Shown here one piece after another: positions 24,125-33,855 of a stretch of 64,000 nt of DNA. Position 1 is the first letter of the stretch. Every line of letters starts with the position of its first letter. Location of the stretch: positions 1 through 64,000 of the forward strand of contig NZ_JAJDOO010000011.1 in the NCBI RefSeq assembly GCF_020595055.1, written 5' to 3'. The notes under the pieces are model-generated. The model was not told where the DNA came from. It did not search any database and saw only the letters and a list, made by a program, of their open reading frames with translations. This DNA comes from Desulfosporosinus shakirovi. Its GTDB lineage: Bacteria > Bacillota > Desulfitobacteriia > Desulfitobacteriales > Desulfitobacteriaceae. The position numbers and the translations under genes were made by a program.

Positions 24125-26206
24125 TTATATCTTGAACTTACCCACGAGTTGAGAAAGATTTTCGCCTATTTTAGCCAAAGCCTCTGCAGATTGGCTTACA
24201 GAATTCATTGTAGCAGCCTGTTCTTCAGAAGCAGCCGATACTTCTTGGGTACTAGCAGCGGTATGTTCAGCAATGATGCCGATATGCTCCACTGATTTAA
24301 CGGCCTGTGAACTCCCATCGGCCATAAGTTTGGTTGCTTCCGTGACTTTCTGAATTTGTTCGACGACTGTTTTGATCTCTACCACAATGGTTCGGAACGA
24401 ATTCCCCGCTAAATTAACAGCTTCTACACCTGCAGCGACTTCTACCTTCCCTTTTTTCATCACTCCTACAGCACGTTCCGTTTCATGCTGGATATTGCCG
24501 ATCAGAGTGGAAATCTGAGAAGCGGACATTGATGACTGTTCTGCCAGTTTCCGCACCTCTTCAGCGACTACAGCAAAGCCTTTTCCTTGTTCTCCCGCAC
24601 GTGCTGCTTCGATCGCAGCGTTTAAGGCCAGCAGATTAGTTTGTGAGGCAATTCCGGTAATAACATCGACGATTTGTCCAATCTGGATAGATTGTTCACC
24701 TAACTGAGAAATAACTTCGGCTGTTTGGTCCGTAACCTCACGGATTTCCTCAATCTTCTGCACAGCATTTCCTGCCTGAAGAGCCCCCAATTCTGCGGCT
24801 TGAGCTGCCTTACCACTACTATGACTGACAATCTCCGCGTTCACAGCGACTTGTTGCGCATGGGCAGACAGTTGCTTGATCATTTCGCCAGTACCTCCTA
24901 CTGCGATAGCTTGTTCAGTTGCTCCCGAAGCAAGTTGCCCCAGTGTATCAGCGACTTGTTCACTTGCAGCAGTGGCTTCTTGGGCTGCAGCAGATAATTC
25001 TTCGCTCGTGGCACCTAAAGTACTGGCAGTGTCGTTAACTTCCGTAACAATGCTATGAATATCCCCAATAAACCGATTGAAATGTTGTGAGAGTTTTCCA
25101 ATCTCATCATTAGTTACAATGTTCAAGCGTTTCGTTAGGTCTCCATCCCCTTGTGAAATATCCTTTAACACTTCACTCGTTTGTACAATAGGCTTGGTAA
25201 TCCCTCCAGAAACTAAGAAAATGACCAAACCAATCACAAAAATCGAAATCAGAGCAACGATAATTGAGAAATTTCGAATAGAGTTTGCTTGATCCAAGAT
25301 CGTAGTCATTGGAACGTTGATAACAAGCGACCATGGTGTTGTCGTCCGACCAATGGTCACTGGCACGTATAATCTGTAATACTCATCTGTGGATATAGTA
25401 TGACTCTTACCGGCTTTGATTGTTTCAATCGCCGCCTGATCATCGACATCTTTGCCAATTTTTTCAGGGTCTGGGTTTGAAACGTACTTGCCATCATTAG
25501 ACACAAGACAGGCATATCCAGTATCAAAGGGCTTAATGTCGGAAATCATTTTTTGAACGGTATCTAATGTTATATCAGCTCCAACTGCTCCGACATATGT
25601 GTTGTTAGCATTGATCATTATTGGTTCAATTAAGCTAATCATGAGAACTTCCTTACCATTCACTGTGTACAAGATAGGATCGGTAACAGTTTCCTTGTGA
25701 GTGTTTTTAGGAATTAAGTAAAAGTCCCCTACTCCAGGCGTTTCATAATCGGCGAGAGCCTCTAGGGTAATATCTCCTGTCCCCCTATTCCAATAAGGGA
25801 TAAATCGACCTGTTGCATCATGTCCTGGTTGATTTATATAATTCGAGTCATTCCCATCGAGTGCATTCGGCTCCCATACAGTCCAGGTTCCTAGAACGGG
25901 AAGGTTATTCTTCAAGACACTTACTATCATTGAATTCATAGTGGCTCTATCATTGTTGTTTGCTTCCTTAAGTCCTTCAAAAGTAGAGCCTAATGTTCTT
26001 ACCGTGTCCATAGTAATATTTAATTCACTCGTTACTTGATTGGCATATTGGTATGCAGTGTGCGTTGCCGTCTCGTAAGCAGCAGTCTTTGCCATTTCGA
26101 CAGATTTTGTTGATACTAGCAATATAACGCAAATAAACGAAACTAAGATAACTAACCCCGTTGAAAATAGTATTTTATTTCTCAGCTTTAAATCTCTTAC
26201 TGCCAT
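24125..26206 (-). CDS. methyl-accepting chemotaxis protein (dCache-type)
   Basis: A 693-residue chemoreceptor. Membrane helix at 10-30; extracellular dCache-type ligand domain at 40-300 ([46 protein letters not shown] strands); second helix at about 315-340; HAMP at 342-395 ([20 protein letters not shown]); signalling domain at 430-690 with the tip [16 protein letters not shown] preceded by [20 protein letters not shown]. It has no C-terminal CheR pentapeptide. It is a single gene behind a c-di-GMP riboswitch. Confidence 0.93.
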   Translation of the reverse strand: MAVRDLKLRNKILFSTGLVILVSFICVILLVSTKSVEMAKTAAYETATHTAYQYANQVTSELNITMDTVRTLGSTFEGLKEANNNDRATMNSMIVSVLKNNLPVLGTWTVWEPNALDGNDSNYINQPGHDATGRFIPYWNRGTGDITLEALADYETPGVGDFYLIPKNTHKETVTDPILYTVNGKEVLMISLIEPIMINANNTYVGAVGADITLDTVQKMISDIKPFDTGYACLVSNDGKYVSNPDPEKIGKDVDDQAAIETIKAGKSHTISTDEYYRLYVPVTIGRTTTPWSLVINVPMTTILDQANSIRNFSIIVALISIFVIGLVIFLVSGGITKPIVQTSEVLKDISQGDGDLTKRLNIVTNDEIGKLSQHFNRFIGDIHSIVTEVNDTASTLGATSEELSAAAQEATAASEQVADTLGQLASGATEQAIAVGGTGEMIKQLSAHAQQVAVNAEIVSHSSGKAAQAAELGALQAGNAVQKIEEIREVTDQTAEVISQLGEQSIQIGQIVDVITGIASQTNLLALNAAIEAARAGEQGKGFAVVAEEVRKLAEQSSMSASQISTLIGNIQHETERAVGVMKKGKVEVAAGVEAVNLAGNSFRTIVVEIKTVVEQIQKVTEATKLMADGSSQAVKSVEHIGIIAEHTAASTQEVSAASEEQAATMNSVSQSAEALAKIGENLSQLVGKFKI

Positions 26207-26333
26207 TCGTATATCCCCTTTTGATGTTAATGTTTACTTGTCACTGTCAGATGGAACATGAGTTATACCTAATTATCAGATGATTAATACCAATCCTTTC
26301 TTTAGATTATAAATAATCCATCATAAAATTCCA

Positions 26334-26365
26334 TAAAAAAAGACGCCAAAATCAATGATCGGCGA
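26334..26365 (-). terminator. riboswitch-linked terminator
   Basis: On the minus strand CGCC-ATCA / TGAT-GGCG form a stem followed by TTTTTTT, directly after the c-di-GMP aptamer and about 125 bases before the chemoreceptor ATG. This gives a transcriptional off/on switch. Confidence 0.7.
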
Positions 26366-26375
26366 CAAGTTTTTG

Positions 26376-26462
26376 TTCGGTAACCCGGCTATCTTTAACC
26401 TCTAAAGGTGTAGACCCGTGGCTTTGCGTCCCCAGTTCACACTAGGTTTGCCTTTATCGCAG
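26376..26462 (-). ncRNA. c-di-GMP-I (GEMM) riboswitch upstream of the chemoreceptor gene
   Basis: The minus strand carries the GEMM consensus in order: GGCAAACC, GGGACGCAAAGCC, then the tetraloop-receptor-like arm and GCCGGGTTACCG. The core GACGCAAAGCCACGGG is the hallmark of class I c-di-GMP aptamers. A rho-independent terminator follows. It therefore ties chemoreceptor synthesis to c-di-GMP level. Confidence 0.9.
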
Positions 26463-26619
26463 AATATACAATTAACCCACACCTAGAACAATACTAAGTC
26501 ACTTCAAGTGGGACTAGGCACTACTTAATAAGCACTTTACATTGTAACACAATATTTCTTAATACAGAATTATATTGAATTTTGAATTATTAAATCACCG
26601 TGAACCGCATTCAGGTGCC

Positions 26620-26945
26620 GTTGACGTCAGTAGTCGCAATACCTATTGGCTTCTGCCAACAGCATAATCAGTACGCGAAGAAAAGGAACCGCCACCATTA
26701 CCAATTAAAATAAAGAAGGTACTTGCGTAATCGTTTACTACGGCCAGGTCAATCTTTCCATCGTAGTTGAAGTCACTAGCTACAATACGGGAGGGACTAT
26801 CACCAAGCCCAAAGTCAGTCTTTGAGTCATATGTTCCTCCAGCAGTCAGTAAATATACTGAAACATTATCCTTCCATCGCCATTAAAATCCGCGGTAACC
26901 ACCGTATTGGGACTGGTACCATTGGTGTTGATGGTAACCCTCAAA
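26620..26945 (-). pseudogene. decayed FG-GAP/VCBS repeat protein fragment
   Basis: On the minus strand, NTVVTADFNGDG is followed after a frame break by SPSRIVASDFNYDGKIDLAV and STFFILIGNGGGSFSSRTDY. These are two FG-GAP (integrin-like Ca-binding) repeats, each with a DFNxDGxxDLAV core. Both ends and the frame between the repeats are broken, so no protein is made. Confidence 0.7.
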
Positions 26946-27057
26946 ACAGGGGGAGTTTTTGATCACCCGATTGGTGATATCAGTTTATTAACTTTTATTA
27001 ACGAGTTGTTCATGTTGACTTTACTAAAGCTAAACTCAAATTTCCTCTAAGAATACA

Positions 27058-27102
27058 AAAAGGCCTTGAGGCGTACAACTTAATGTACCTCAAGGCTTCC
27101 GT
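27058..27102. repeat. dispersed hairpin, copy 2
   Basis: GCCTTGAGG-GTACA / TGTAC-CTCAAGGC form a near-perfect stem beginning AAAAAGGCC. It is related in sequence and layout to 18250-18295. It lies downstream of dapA, where it can serve as terminator. Confidence 0.5.
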
Positions 27103-27230
27103 TTGTAACTCGCCATATCAAATCTAAAAACCTAAGCTTTCTCTAACATGTATCCCTTTTAGGCCCAGAGATAAGCGAAACTACCCTATTGCCCGTATTG
27201 ATTAGCTGGTCTCGTCCCTAATGACCTTCC

Positions 27231-28121
27231 TCAAACGTTTAATCCATGTGCTTTCATTTGAGATAATAACTTTTCTCGGTTTATATCCTCCATCGTAGTG
27301 AGAGGCGATCTGAGATAATCCTTGCAGAACCCCATAGCTGCCATAGCAGCCTTCACCGGAATAGGATTTACCTCACAAAACAGCGCGTCTATAAGGGTGT
27401 AAAGTTTATATTGCTGATCTGCACTGCCTGTAATGTCACCATTAAAGAAACGGGTGCAAATCTCACGTGTCTGTGCCGGCATAATGTTAGAAAGCACAGA
27501 AATGCCGCCAACTCCTCCAAGCGCCATAAGTGGAACTAACTGATCGTCATTGCCTGAATACAAATCTAGCTTGCCATGGACACGCGCCATCGTTTCAACA
27601 ATTTTGGAAATGTTGCCATTTGCCTCTTTAATCCCTACTATATTTTCATGTTCAGCTAATACTTCGTAGGTTGCAGGTTCAATATTTACCCCTGTCCTTG
27701 AAGGCACATTATAGAGAATGATAGGCTTAGTACTCTTGTCGGCAATTTGAGTAAACATTTTAATCAGGCCCTTTTGTGTAGCTTTGTTGTAATAAGGGGT
27801 AACTACGAGCATTGCATCCGCACCTGCTTCGCAGGCACAATGTGTGAGGTCATGCACGTATTCGGTGTCATTGCTACCTGTGCCAGCAATGATCGGCACC
27901 CTGCCTTCTGCGCGCTGAACTGCAAATGTAATTGCCGCTCTGTGCTCGACGTCAGTTAGGGTCGACGCTTCACCTGTCGTTCCACAAATTACCAGAGCGT
28001 CAATTCCTTCCATAATTTGCCAATCGATCAATTTGCCCAACTGCTCAAAATTAATTCCTGTTTCGTCCAGAGGAGTGATGAGAGCAGTGGCGATACCTTT
28101 GAAAACAGTGTTCTTTTTCAT
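27231..28121 (-). CDS. dapA: 4-hydroxy-tetrahydrodipicolinate synthase
   Basis: A 296-residue enzyme that condenses pyruvate with aspartate semialdehyde, the first step specific to lysine and diaminopimelate synthesis. Schiff-base lysine K165 in VGIKEANGN, Y137 in LYNVPSRTG and the GTTGE substrate loop at 47-51 are all present; length is normal. It is a single gene whose leader is a lysine riboswitch with terminator, so lysine represses it. Dipicolinate for spores comes from the same pathway. Confidence 0.96.
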   Translation of the reverse strand: MKKNTVFKGIATALITPLDETGINFEQLGKLIDWQIMEGIDALVICGTTGEASTLTDVEHRAAITFAVQRAEGRVPIIAGTGSNDTEYVHDLTHCACEAGADAMLVVTPYYNKATQKGLIKMFTQIADKSTKPIILYNVPSRTGVNIEPATYEVLAEHENIVGIKEANGNISKIVETMARVHGKLDLYSGNDDQLVPLMALGGVGGISVLSNIMPAQTREICTRFFNGDITGSADQQYKLYTLIDALFCEVNPIPVKAAMAAMGFCKDYLRSPLTTMEDINREKLLSQMKAHGLNV

Positions 28122-28145
28122 ATTAATTCTACGTCTCCTTTATAT

Positions 28146-28174
28146 AAAAAAATAGCTGATACGGAAATCAGCTA
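28146..28174 (-). terminator. lysine riboswitch expression-platform terminator
   Basis: TAGCTGAT / ATCAGCTA stem followed on the minus strand by TTTTTTT, about 25 bases before the dapA start codon. Confidence 0.85.
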
Positions 28175-28211
28175 CTAAATTACTCTATGATTTTTCAATC
28201 ACACTGTAATA

Positions 28212-28380
28212 TAGATAGCTCTCCGCATACGCGACAGTTGAACAAATCTTATTTTGTTCAGCCAGCCCAGTCCCCACGTAAGTGGGACCGACTTCGGCAT
28301 CTACACCTTTCGTCGAAGCTACGGTCTTACGTAAACCTTAACAACTTCGGGTACTGATTATACGATGCACCTCTATCAAT
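28212..28380 (-). ncRNA. lysine riboswitch (L-box) of dapA
   Basis: On the minus strand the closing stem GATAGAGGTGC / GGAGAGCTATC flanks the conserved blocks GATGCCGAAG, GGGCTGGCTGAAC and ACTGTCGCG in correct order, about 170 bases in all. These are the L-box consensus elements. The terminator lies 40 bases downstream. High lysine would end transcription before dapA. Confidence 0.92.
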
Positions 28381-28638
28381 TCTATTAAGTCTATTCATAT
28401 ATCGCTATACTTGTCAAGTCCAAATTGATCCTTCTATAATTACGTTTTTCTGATTCTTCAATTAGCTTCTGTGCGAATAAGCTATTATAGCATCCTTTAG
28501 GGTTCATACTATTCCTCCCCTAGACTCAATCAGTGCAAAATATGAAAGAGTTTAATATGAGATTATGACTGTTTTATTTTAACATTAGTGTTCAAAAATA
28601 AATAGTCTGTTTTTTCAATCTCTCTTATGTTACACCTA
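28381..28638. other. intergenic region between dapA leader and lactate operon
   Basis: Divergent promoters are expected here: dapA leftward and the lactate operon rightward. The dapA promoter should lie within about 28390-28430. Otherwise AT-rich and without an ORF. Confidence 0.35.
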
Positions 28639-28670
28639 AGAATTGTTTCCCATTGTGTGGGGGTTAGACC
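28639..28670 (+). repeat. flanking repeat of the lactate locus, left copy
   Basis: Begins AGAATTGTTTCCCATT and ends AGACC; a copy with few differences and one extra base is at 32388-32420, on the far side of the lactate genes, in the same orientation. Confidence 0.5.
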
Positions 28671-28697
28671 CTCTTGTGAGCTTGTGAAAACTTGTTT

Positions 28698-28752
28698 TTG
28701 AACAGGTCTGAATCTTGTGCTATTATGAAAATACGGCCTGGTGGTCTGACCA
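28698..28752 (+). promoter_or_regulatory. sigma-A promoter and GntR-type operator of the lactate operon
   Basis: TTGAAC (28698-28703), 17-base spacer, TATTAT (28721-28726), then the palindrome TGGTCTGACCA at 28742-28752, about ten bases past the expected start of transcription. The palindrome fits the TNGTNNNACNA operator of FadR/LldR-type GntR regulators, which often answer lactate. The regulator gene is not in the window. Confidence 0.75.
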
Positions 28753-28798
28753 TTAAACGTCTTTGATCATTATTATCGTATTAAGTGGGAGGTTGAAC

Positions 28799-29587
28799 AT
28801 GAAAATTCTCGTGTGTATCAAACAAGTACCCGGAACCTCAAAAATTGACGTTGATCCAGTAACAGGTGTCTTAAAGCGAGATGGTGTGGATTCCAAAATG
28901 AACCCGTACGATTTATTTGCTATAGAAACAGCCTTAAAGCTCAAAGAACAAAAAGGTGGAACGATCCAAGTTATTAGTATGGGGCCCCCACAAGCTAAGG
29001 ACGTCATTCGAGAAGCCTTTATGATGGGTGTCGACGAAGGTGCCTTGGTTTCGGACCGAAAATTTGCCGGAGCAGACGTCCTGGCAACCTCCTACACAAT
29101 TTCTCAAGGAGTTCGCCAACTGGGCGACTTCGACCTCATACTTTGTGGTAAGCAAACGACCGATGGAGACACTGCCCAGGTCGGCCCTGAAATGGCTGAA
29201 TATCTAGGCATCCCTCATATCGCTAATGTTTTGAGCATCGTCGACCTTAAAGATACGTCCATTCAAGTGGAAATGGACATGGCCAATACAATAGAAGTCG
29301 CTGAAATTCAATTCCCTTGTCTCTTAACTGTCGAAAAGGACATTTTTCAGCCTCGACTTCCCTCCTACAAGAAAAAACTGAGTACCAAAGACCGAGAAAT
29401 TAGAATGATCACCTTCAAGGATTTTGAAGATAACAATGAAACTCGCTATGGGTTAAGTGGGTCGCCGACTCAGGTTGAACGAATCTTTCCCCCCTCGGTT
29501 AATTCGGATCGAGAAACTTGGACAGGCACCTCAGCAGAGCTTAGTGCTCAAATTGCGGATAAACTCAGACAATTAAAGTTCGTTTAG
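28799..29587 (+). CDS. lctB: electron transfer flavoprotein beta subunit of lactate dehydrogenase complex
   Basis: A 262-residue EtfB/FixA protein beginning [20 protein letters not shown], with [20 protein letters not shown] at about 110-130, the EtfB nucleotide-binding motif. With the EtfA-like and FAD dehydrogenase genes downstream it has the order and composition of lctBCD of Acetobacterium woodii, where the complex oxidises lactate with NAD+ by coupling to reduced ferredoxin oxidation (established there, inferred here). The open frame starts at 28763 but ATG 28799 has GGGAGG upstream. Confidence 0.85.
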   Translation: MKILVCIKQVPGTSKIDVDPVTGVLKRDGVDSKMNPYDLFAIETALKLKEQKGGTIQVISMGPPQAKDVIREAFMMGVDEGALVSDRKFAGADVLATSYTISQGVRQLGDFDLILCGKQTTDGDTAQVGPEMAEYLGIPHIANVLSIVDLKDTSIQVEMDMANTIEVAEIQFPCLLTVEKDIFQPRLPSYKKKLSTKDREIRMITFKDFEDNNETRYGLSGSPTQVERIFPPSVNSDRETWTGTSAELSAQIADKLRQLKFV

Positions 29588-29600
29588 AGGAGGTAGAGCT

Positions 29601-30809
29601 ATGAGTACGTTAATTTGTCACCAAGAAAAATTGAACGAATCCAACATTCAAGCCTTAGTCGATATTTGCCCATTTGGTGCCCTTGAGCATAAAAATGGAA
29701 CCCTTGAAATCACCGCAGGCTGTAAAATGTGCAAACTTTGTGTAAAAAAGGGTCCCCAAGGGGTTATGGAATTTATTGAAGACGCAGCTACGACCGTCGA
29801 TAAGGACTCATGGAAGGGCATCGGAGTCTACGTTGACCATGTGGAAGGGGAAATCCATCCCGTAACCCTGGAATTGATCGGTAAGGCTAAAGAACTCGCC
29901 TCAGTCGTCAATTTCCCTGTTTATTGCGTCTTTATCGGCTATAACATTAAAGACAAAGCTCAAGAATTACTTCACTATGGCGTCGACGAGGTCTTTGTCT
30001 ATGATTACGAAGAATTAAAGCATTTCCGCATTGAACCTTATACAGCAGCGTTTGAGGACTTTATCCAGAGGATTAAGCCATCCTCCTTACTGGTGGGGGC
30101 AACAACAATTGGCCGCTCCTTGGCACCCAGAGTCGCGGCAAGATTTCGAACCGGCTTAACCGCTGATTGTACCACCCTTGAAATGAAAGAAAATACTGAT
30201 CTGGTTCAAATCAGACCCGCTTTCGGCGGAAACATTATGGCCCAGATCATATGTCCTAACACGAGACCTCAAATGGCAACGGTACGATATAAGGTCATGA
30301 ATGCTCCCGAAAAACAATGTGAACCCAATGGTAAGATTGCTCTCTGCCAATTAGATCCCCAACAATTGGTCTCCTCTATCAACGTTTTGAAGGTAACCCA
30401 CAAGCAGATCGAAGAAAACATCTCAGATGCCGAAGTGATTATTGCTGTCGGACGAGCTTTAAAATCCGAGAAAGACATGGCCATGATTGTGGAATTAGCT
30501 CAATTATTGGGCGCACAAATAGCAGGCACTCGCCCCTTAGTTGAAGCAGGTTGGATTAATGCCAAACAACAAATCGGTTTATCCGGTAGAACAGTCAAGC
30601 CTAAACTGATTATAACCCTCGGAATTTCAGGCGCAGTTCAGTTCACAGCGGGCATGAACAGCTCAGAACAAATTTTTGCTATCAATATAGACCCCCTTGC
30701 TTCCATCTTTAATATTGCTCATTACGGAATCATCGGAGATCTCTACGAAGTTGTTCCTCAACTCATCGAGGATATTAAAGGCTCAAAGCTCTTGGCCTGC
30801 GCACGTTAG
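29601..30809 (+). CDS. lctC: electron transfer flavoprotein alpha subunit with N-terminal ferredoxin-like domain
   Basis: A 402-residue EtfA/FixB. Residues 1-60 are an added ferredoxin-like domain with C23 (DICPFGALE) and C41-C44-C47 (CKMCKLC), enough for one [4Fe-4S] cluster. The C-terminal FAD-binding part has AGTRPLVEAGWINAKQQIGL and GLSGRTVKPKLIITLGISGA. The FeS extension marks bifurcating/confurcating Etfs such as LctC. It starts 13 bases after lctB with AGAGGAGG upstream. Confidence 0.85.
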   Translation: MSTLICHQEKLNESNIQALVDICPFGALEHKNGTLEITAGCKMCKLCVKKGPQGVMEFIEDAATTVDKDSWKGIGVYVDHVEGEIHPVTLELIGKAKELASVVNFPVYCVFIGYNIKDKAQELLHYGVDEVFVYDYEELKHFRIEPYTAAFEDFIQRIKPSSLLVGATTIGRSLAPRVAARFRTGLTADCTTLEMKENTDLVQIRPAFGGNIMAQIICPNTRPQMATVRYKVMNAPEKQCEPNGKIALCQLDPQQLVSSINVLKVTHKQIEENISDAEVIIAVGRALKSEKDMAMIVELAQLLGAQIAGTRPLVEAGWINAKQQIGLSGRTVKPKLIITLGISGAVQFTAGMNSSEQIFAINIDPLASIFNIAHYGIIGDLYEVVPQLIEDIKGSKLLACAR

Positions 30810-30852
30810 TAAACTCGTTTAGCTAATAGCTGAACATTGCAGAATTGGAACA

Positions 30853-30891
30853 CCCCTTGTAGTAAGTGAGTGTCTCACAATCGCTAAGGGG
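30853..30891 (+). promoter_or_regulatory. intercistronic hairpin between Etf alpha and lactate dehydrogenase genes
   Basis: CCCCTT / AAGGGG outer stem and GTGAG / CTCAC inner stem inside the 134-base gap. There is no T run, so it is more likely an mRNA processing or stability element that sets the ratio of subunits than a terminator. Confidence 0.45.
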
Positions 30892-30943
30892 AATAACGTC
30901 GAGAATCTGATAGAGAATTTGACAGTAAATCGGAGGTAATTTC

Positions 30944-32344
30944 ATGAACAACTATAAAAGGCTGGATGCTAAAGATAGAGAGTTTTTAGTTTCACTCTTA
31001 GGAGAAGAGCGAGTTTATACCGGTGAAGCCATCAGCGAAGATTTCAGTCATGATGAATTAGGTGGTATCAGCCAACGACCGGATGTTTTAGTCAACCTTC
31101 TATCCACCGATGAAGTCTCAAAAATCATGAGCTATGCCTATGAAAACAATATCCCGGTCGTAGCACGAGGATCAGGAACCGGGCTAGTGGGTGCCTCTGT
31201 TCCAATCTTCGGGGGAATCATGCTTAATATGTGCGGCATGAATAAGATCCTTGAACTCGACGAAGAAAACCTAACCCTTACCCTGGAGCCTGGCGTGCTC
31301 TTGATGGAAATCAGTAAGTATGTCGAAGAACATGATTTGTTCTATCCACCAGACCCTGGGGAAAAATCCGCCACAATTGCAGGTAATATCAACACCAATG
31401 CAGGGGGCATGAGAGCTGTAAAGTATGGCGTGACTAGAGATTATATCCGAGGACTGGAAATCGTTCTACCTACCGGTAAAGTTATCAACGTGGGCGGAAA
31501 AGTTGTTAAGAATTCCTCCGGCTACAGCATAAAAGACTTAATCTGCGGCTCAGAAGGTACCTTAGGTATCGTGACTAAAGTGATCTTAAAACTGATTCCT
31601 TTGCCGAAGAAAGCTATATCTCTATTACTCCCCTTTCCCGATCTCGATAGTGCCATCAGCACGGTTCCGAAAATCATTAAATCAAAATCCATTCCCACAG
31701 CCATCGAATTTATGCAAAGAGAAGTCATTCTCGCTGCCGAGGAGTTTCTAGGCAAAAAATTCCCTGATAACACTTCCGACGCTTATCTCTTATTGACCTT
31801 TGATGGCAATAGCATAGAAGAACTGGAAAAAGACTATGAGAAAGTCGCTAACATCTGCCTGGAAGAAGGGGCACTTGATGCCTTCATTATCGACACGGAT
31901 GAGCGAAAAGAGGCCGTTTGGTCAGCCAGGGGTGCGTTCCTAGAAGCAGTAAAAGCCACAACCACCGACATGGACGAATGTGACGTCGTTGTTCCCCGCA
32001 ACAAAGTTGCTGAATTTATCAAATACACTGATCTTCTCCAAGAAAAGTTTAATGTTAGAATCCGCAGTTTCGGCCACGCAGGGGATGGTAATTTACACGT
32101 CTATGTCTTAAAAGATGCTCTAACAGACGCAGAATGGAAAGAGAAACTTGACGAAGTCTTTGCTGCGATGTATAAGAAATCCAGAGAACTCGAAGGACTC
32201 GTATCCGGGGAACATGGCATTGGCTATGCCAAAAAGGGCTATATGTTTGAACAATATGAACCGGAGTACGTCGAACTTATGAGAAACATCAAACTAGCCT
32301 TCGATCCTAAAAACATTCTTAATCCCGGTAAGGTTTGCGAATAG
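30944..32344 (+). CDS. lctD: FAD-linked D-lactate dehydrogenase (GlcD family)
   Basis: A 466-residue GlcD-type flavoprotein: FAD_binding_4 domain with [18 protein letters not shown] and [20 protein letters not shown] (residues 75-165) and FAD-oxidase C domain with [16 protein letters not shown] and [20 protein letters not shown] near the C-terminus. It would oxidise lactate (or a similar 2-hydroxy acid) to pyruvate and pass electrons to the LctBC Etf. Good Shine-Dalgarno CGGAGG. Terminators follow at once. Confidence 0.88.
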   Translation: MNNYKRLDAKDREFLVSLLGEERVYTGEAISEDFSHDELGGISQRPDVLVNLLSTDEVSKIMSYAYENNIPVVARGSGTGLVGASVPIFGGIMLNMCGMNKILELDEENLTLTLEPGVLLMEISKYVEEHDLFYPPDPGEKSATIAGNINTNAGGMRAVKYGVTRDYIRGLEIVLPTGKVINVGGKVVKNSSGYSIKDLICGSEGTLGIVTKVILKLIPLPKKAISLLLPFPDLDSAISTVPKIIKSKSIPTAIEFMQREVILAAEEFLGKKFPDNTSDAYLLLTFDGNSIEELEKDYEKVANICLEEGALDAFIIDTDERKEAVWSARGAFLEAVKATTTDMDECDVVVPRNKVAEFIKYTDLLQEKFNVRIRSFGHAGDGNLHVYVLKDALTDAEWKEKLDEVFAAMYKKSRELEGLVSGEHGIGYAKKGYMFEQYEPEYVELMRNIKLAFDPKNILNPGKVCE

Positions 32345-32386
32345 AATACAAAGGGGGCTCTGCCGAGCAGGACCCTTTTGTATTCT
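32343..32386 (+). terminator. terminator of the lactate operon
   Basis: AGAATACAAA / TTTGTATTCT with GGG/CCC continuing the stem, overlapping the lctD stop codon. It is nearly symmetrical and may act in both directions. Confidence 0.6.
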
Positions 32387-32387
32387 C

Positions 32388-32420
32388 AGAATTGTTGTCC
32401 CATTCTGTGGGGGGCAGACC
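32388..32420 (+). repeat. flanking repeat of the lactate locus, right copy
   Basis: Matches 28639-28670 at about 28 of 33 aligned positions, same orientation, 3.7 kb apart. Confidence 0.5.
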
Positions 32421-32440
32421 ATTACCTAATGGTCTGCCCC
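32411..32440. terminator. perfect 13-bp hairpin between lactate operon and histidine kinase gene
   Basis: GGGGCAGACCATT / AATGGTCTGCCCC with a four-base loop. Placed between convergent genes, it likely ends transcription from one or both sides, though no T run follows. Confidence 0.55.
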
Positions 32441-32467
32441 TTATCACTGAGGGCTCTGGCGGACGCA

Positions 32468-33853
32468 TTATCGAAGTAACTTCCGACCATAAAATAGTTT
32501 GGGAATATGTCTAATCTTCGCCATTCTCCCATGAATCCTATTTATTTTATTTCCTGTTTTTGGGTCATTGGAGGTGGTTGGATTAGGGAAATGAACCTTA
32601 AAAGCGCTGCCTGCTCCAAGTTTGCTGAATACTTGAATTTGCCCCCCATTTTCACTAGCAATCCAGGCAGCAATCGCTAAGCCCAGACCTGTTCCACCTT
32701 GTTTTCGTGAACGTGCTTTATCAACCCTGTAAAACCTCTTGAAAATCTTTTCTTTCTCAGAATTATCAATCCCTATTCCGCTATCTGTCACTGAAATTTC
32801 AATTGCATTTTGTATGCAGCCCATTTTCAAGCTAACAGTTCCGCCTGCAGGTGTATATTTAGAAGCATTATCAAGGAAGATGCTGACCATCTGTCTTATC
32901 AAGACTTCATCACTATGCATTATCACTTCAGGGGCTATAGCCGCTGTGAATATTAGGTTCTTACTCCGAAACAGAGGCTCAAAACAAGAGACAAGTTGGG
33001 TCAAAAGATCCGACAAATTAAATTCGTTATGTTTAAACTGAATTTCACGCGCATCAATTCGGGCGATAAACAGCAAATTATTGATCAGCTTACCCATATT
33101 CTCGGTTTCACTGTAAGCATTTTGCAGCCAATACATATTATCTTTAATACTGCTGTCCTGGTCTGCTAACGCGACATCTAGGTTACTTTGTACTACTGTC
33201 AGCGGGGTTCTCAGTTCATGCGAAACATCGGCAATAAATTCTCTCTGCCGCTGCCAGGCATGCCTGACCGGCATCATAGCCCGACCCGCCAGCCACCAGC
33301 CAAGTAAGGCCGCTACAAGGATAGATGCCACACCGGTTGCTATTAAAAGGTTAGTGAACTTGCTGATGAAATTATTTATCATAGTGAGATTACAATAAGT
33401 CTGTACAACTCCATTTTCCTCATTGTTATGAAAAGGCGTTGAAAAGATTCGATAATCAATTCCTTGCAGACTGATGATATCCCAGCGTTCTTCCTGATCC
33501 CGCCAGGTCTGCAGTGCAAATTCCTGACTTTCCTGAAAAAGAGCCTGATTTTGGATAGTGGATTGAGTAATATCCATAGTTTCATTCCGCAAGATATATT
33601 TAAACAACGGGTCAATATATTCCTCACCCGCGGGAATATTGCCCTTTTTTGGCGGTATATCATCAAATTCCGGTAAAATGTTAAGATCTCTTACCAAGGC
33701 TGCTTTTACTTTCAAATCCCGATCAGTCGTCATCTTGTTGGTATAATGTACATTAAAATAAGCAATGCCGACGAACAAAGAAATAAACAACACTAACATC
33801 AGCGTATAATAAATATTTAATCTCATCCGCATATTGCGCAGTTCTCTAAACAT
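32468..33853 (-). CDS. sensor histidine kinase of the RND pump locus
   Basis: A 461-residue kinase with helices at 13-33 and 167-190 enclosing an extracytoplasmic domain of about 130 residues. H212 in FIADVSHELRTPLTVV is the phosphoacceptor; the ATPase has DNASKYTPAGG, DSGIGIDNSEKEKIFK and GGTGLGLAIAAWI. A basic, proline-rich C-terminal tail of about 45 residues follows the catalytic domain. It starts two bases after the response regulator stop. Confidence 0.92.
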   Translation of the reverse strand: MFRELRNMRMRLNIYYTLMLVLFISLFVGIAYFNVHYTNKMTTDRDLKVKAALVRDLNILPEFDDIPPKKGNIPAGEEYIDPLFKYILRNETMDITQSTIQNQALFQESQEFALQTWRDQEERWDIISLQGIDYRIFSTPFHNNEENGVVQTYCNLTMINNFISKFTNLLIATGVASILVAALLGWWLAGRAMMPVRHAWQRQREFIADVSHELRTPLTVVQSNLDVALADQDSSIKDNMYWLQNAYSETENMGKLINNLLFIARIDAREIQFKHNEFNLSDLLTQLVSCFEPLFRSKNLIFTAAIAPEVIMHSDEVLIRQMVSIFLDNASKYTPAGGTVSLKMGCIQNAIEISVTDSGIGIDNSEKEKIFKRFYRVDKARSRKQGGTGLGLAIAAWIASENGGQIQVFSKLGAGSAFKVHFPNPTTSNDPKTGNKINRIHGRMAKIRHIPKLFYGRKLLR

Positions 33854-33855
33854 AA

